A stretch of 6,479 nt of DNA from Chloroflexota bacterium (GTDB lineage Bacteria > Chloroflexota > Anaerolineae > Anaerolineales > UBA11858): positions 1 to 6,479 of the forward strand of contig DAOUWT010000155.1 of assembly GCA_030666985.1 (NCBI GenBank), in the 5' to 3' direction. The notes under the pieces were generated by a model. The model searched no databases. It was not told where the DNA came from and saw only the letters and a list, made by a program, of their open reading frames with translations. Positions 6,001-6,479 of the stretch are shown one piece after another; within the stretch, counting starts at the first letter, position 1; each line of letters begins with the position of its first letter. Both the position numbers and the translations under genes were made by a program.

Positions 6001-6041
6001 CTTCCACCTTGCATCTCGCGATTACCGATATAAGGTGGAGG
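6001..6041 (+). promoter_or_regulatory. Hairpin pairing a strong Shine-Dalgarno sequence with an upstream anti-SD
   Basis: CTTCCACCTT (6001-6010) can pair over ten positions, nine Watson-Crick and one G-U, with AAGGTGGAGG (6032-6041), around a 21-base loop. The right arm is a very strong Shine-Dalgarno sequence six bases before an ATG at 6048 that is in frame with trmD. In RNA the stem would hide the ribosome-binding site. No U-run follows, so a simple terminator is less likely. Pairing is seen; regulation is inference. Confidence 0.6.
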
Positions 6042-6070
6042 CTGCCTATGAAACCGACATCAACGACTAT

Positions 6071-6133
6071 CCAACCTCCAATCTCCAATCTCCAATCTCC
6101 AATCTCCAATACCCAATATCTAATATATAATAC
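6071..6133. repeat. Nine-unit CCAATCT heptad tract before trmD
   Basis: Perfect seven-base register from 6071 to 6133: CCAACCT, four CCAATCT units, then decaying units CCAATAC, CCAATAT, CTAATAT and ATAATAC. On the opposite strand the unit is GATTGGA, related to the GATTNNG tracts flanking abiE. The decayed right end contains TATAAT. Confidence 0.93.
6126..6131 (+). promoter_or_regulatory. TATAAT within the repeat, six bases before the canonical trmD ATG
   Basis: A perfect -10 hexamer ends six bases before the ATG at 6138, so transcription from it would start at or next to the A of the ATG and give a leaderless message. There is no clear -35 at 17 bases (TCTCCA) and no Shine-Dalgarno sequence between the hexamer and the ATG. 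Confidence 0.4.
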
Positions 6134-6137
6134 CCCC

Positions 6138-6479
6138 ATGAAATTCGACGTTTTCACCCTTTTCCCAGAAGTCTTAGTGCCTTACCTCCAGGCCAGCATC
6201 ATGCAGCGGGCGATTGAGCGCGGTCTGGTGGAGGTTAACCTGCACAATATTCGCGATTGGGCCACGGACAAGCACCATGTGACCGATGATACTCCCTACG
6301 GCGGGGGGGGGGGGAGGGGGGTGAAACCTTGGCCTATTTTCGCCGCGGTGGAGGGGGCGTTCGGTGTGGCGCCGCCTTGCCCCGGGATTTTGCCCACCCC
6401 CCCCGGGCGCCCGGGGACGCCGAATAGAGCCAAAGAGCCGGCCCCATATTCGCACATTGGCCCCATCTCACGGCGGTGC
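6138..6479 (+). CDS. trmD: tRNA (guanine-N1)-methyltransferase TrmD, N-terminal part, runs off the window
   Basis: The first 114 codons are open to the window end. MKFDVFTLFPEVL at the start, RAIERGLVEV, NIRDWATDKHHVTDDTPYGGG at 38-57, KPWPIFAAVE at 63-72, then TPPGRPGTP and AKEPAPYSHI follow the TrmD family in one unbroken frame. TrmD is a trefoil-knot, SAM-dependent enzyme that methylates G37 of tRNAs to prevent frameshifting; it acts as a dimer in the cytoplasm and is usually essential. From codon 58 on, conserved residues are replaced (the expected GMVMKPEP reads GRGVKPWP; LTPQGRPF reads PTPPGRPG; ICGRYEG reads ISRRC), mostly by G/C substitutions, which points to sequence error. An in-frame ATG at 6048 with a strong ribosome-binding site could add 30 residues encoded by repeat. 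The family start is 6138. Confidence 0.88.
   Translation, partial: MKFDVFTLFPEVLVPYLQASIMQRAIERGLVEVNLHNIRDWATDKHHVTDDTPYGGGGGRGVKPWPIFAAVEGAFGVAPPCPGILPTPPGRPGTPNRAKEPAPYSHIGPISRRC
6303..6479. other. Probable low-quality sequence within trmD
   Basis: This part begins with a G12 run and is strikingly rich in G and C homopolymers. The trmD reading frame is kept, but many conserved residues are lost through changes to G or C. Such a pattern at a contig end suggests base-calling errors, not evolution. Confidence 0.65.

Noticed and set aside
5261..6157. Long minus-strand open frame opposite the kinase 3' end
   Set aside because: It is antisense to the kinase linker, membrane segment and TPR region, has low-complexity Ser/Arg/Pro composition, and its N-terminal part translates the CCAATCT repeat. 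No family pattern is seen.

Overview
The window looks like bacterial chromosome from an environmental or metagenomic assembly. The gene families fit Chloroflexota (Anaerolineae-like): an actin/Hsp70-fold protein fused to an FHA domain, a PknB-type kinase with a transmembrane segment and TPR-like tail, and intergenic DNA full of degenerate 7-8 base tandem tracts. That assignment is inference from content; no marker here proves it. The right-hand end (from about 6303) seems to be poor-quality sequence.

Layout, left to right. 54-1658 (-) encodes the actin-fold ATPase/FHA protein. 1727-2339 (-) is a VapBC-type toxin-antitoxin pair: an intact DUF2281/VapB-like antitoxin overlaps a PIN-domain toxin gene broken by an in-frame amber codon at codon 12. 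2340-2539 is a divergent promoter region with a near-consensus promoter and a dyad over its -10. 2540-4026 (+) is a type IV AbiE-type pair: abiEi (winged-helix antitoxin/repressor) overlaps abiEii (nucleotidyltransferase toxin) by 13 bases. 4027-4391 has no gene; it holds two repeat tracts, a possible -10, a large imperfect inverted repeat and a CAACACG tract. 4392-5924 (+) is a membrane Ser/Thr protein kinase. 5925-6137 has no separate gene; it holds a heptad tract, a hairpin that would cover a strong Shine-Dalgarno sequence, and a nine-unit CCAATCT tract. 6138 to the window end is the start of trmD, recognisable in frame but heavily altered after codon 55.

Functionally, the kinase (writer of phospho-Thr) and the FHA protein (reader of phospho-Thr) could form a signalling pair. 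They are divergently oriented, with two toxin-antitoxin modules between them. The abiE module is bracketed by a perfect 25-base direct repeat.

The most distinctive unexplained signal is the set of heptad/octad tracts. Four genes (FHA protein, PIN toxin, abiEii, kinase) run into or closely up to such a tract at their 3' ends, and in three of them the stop codon lies inside the repeat register. Another tract separates two possible trmD starts and has apparently given rise to a TATAAT element.
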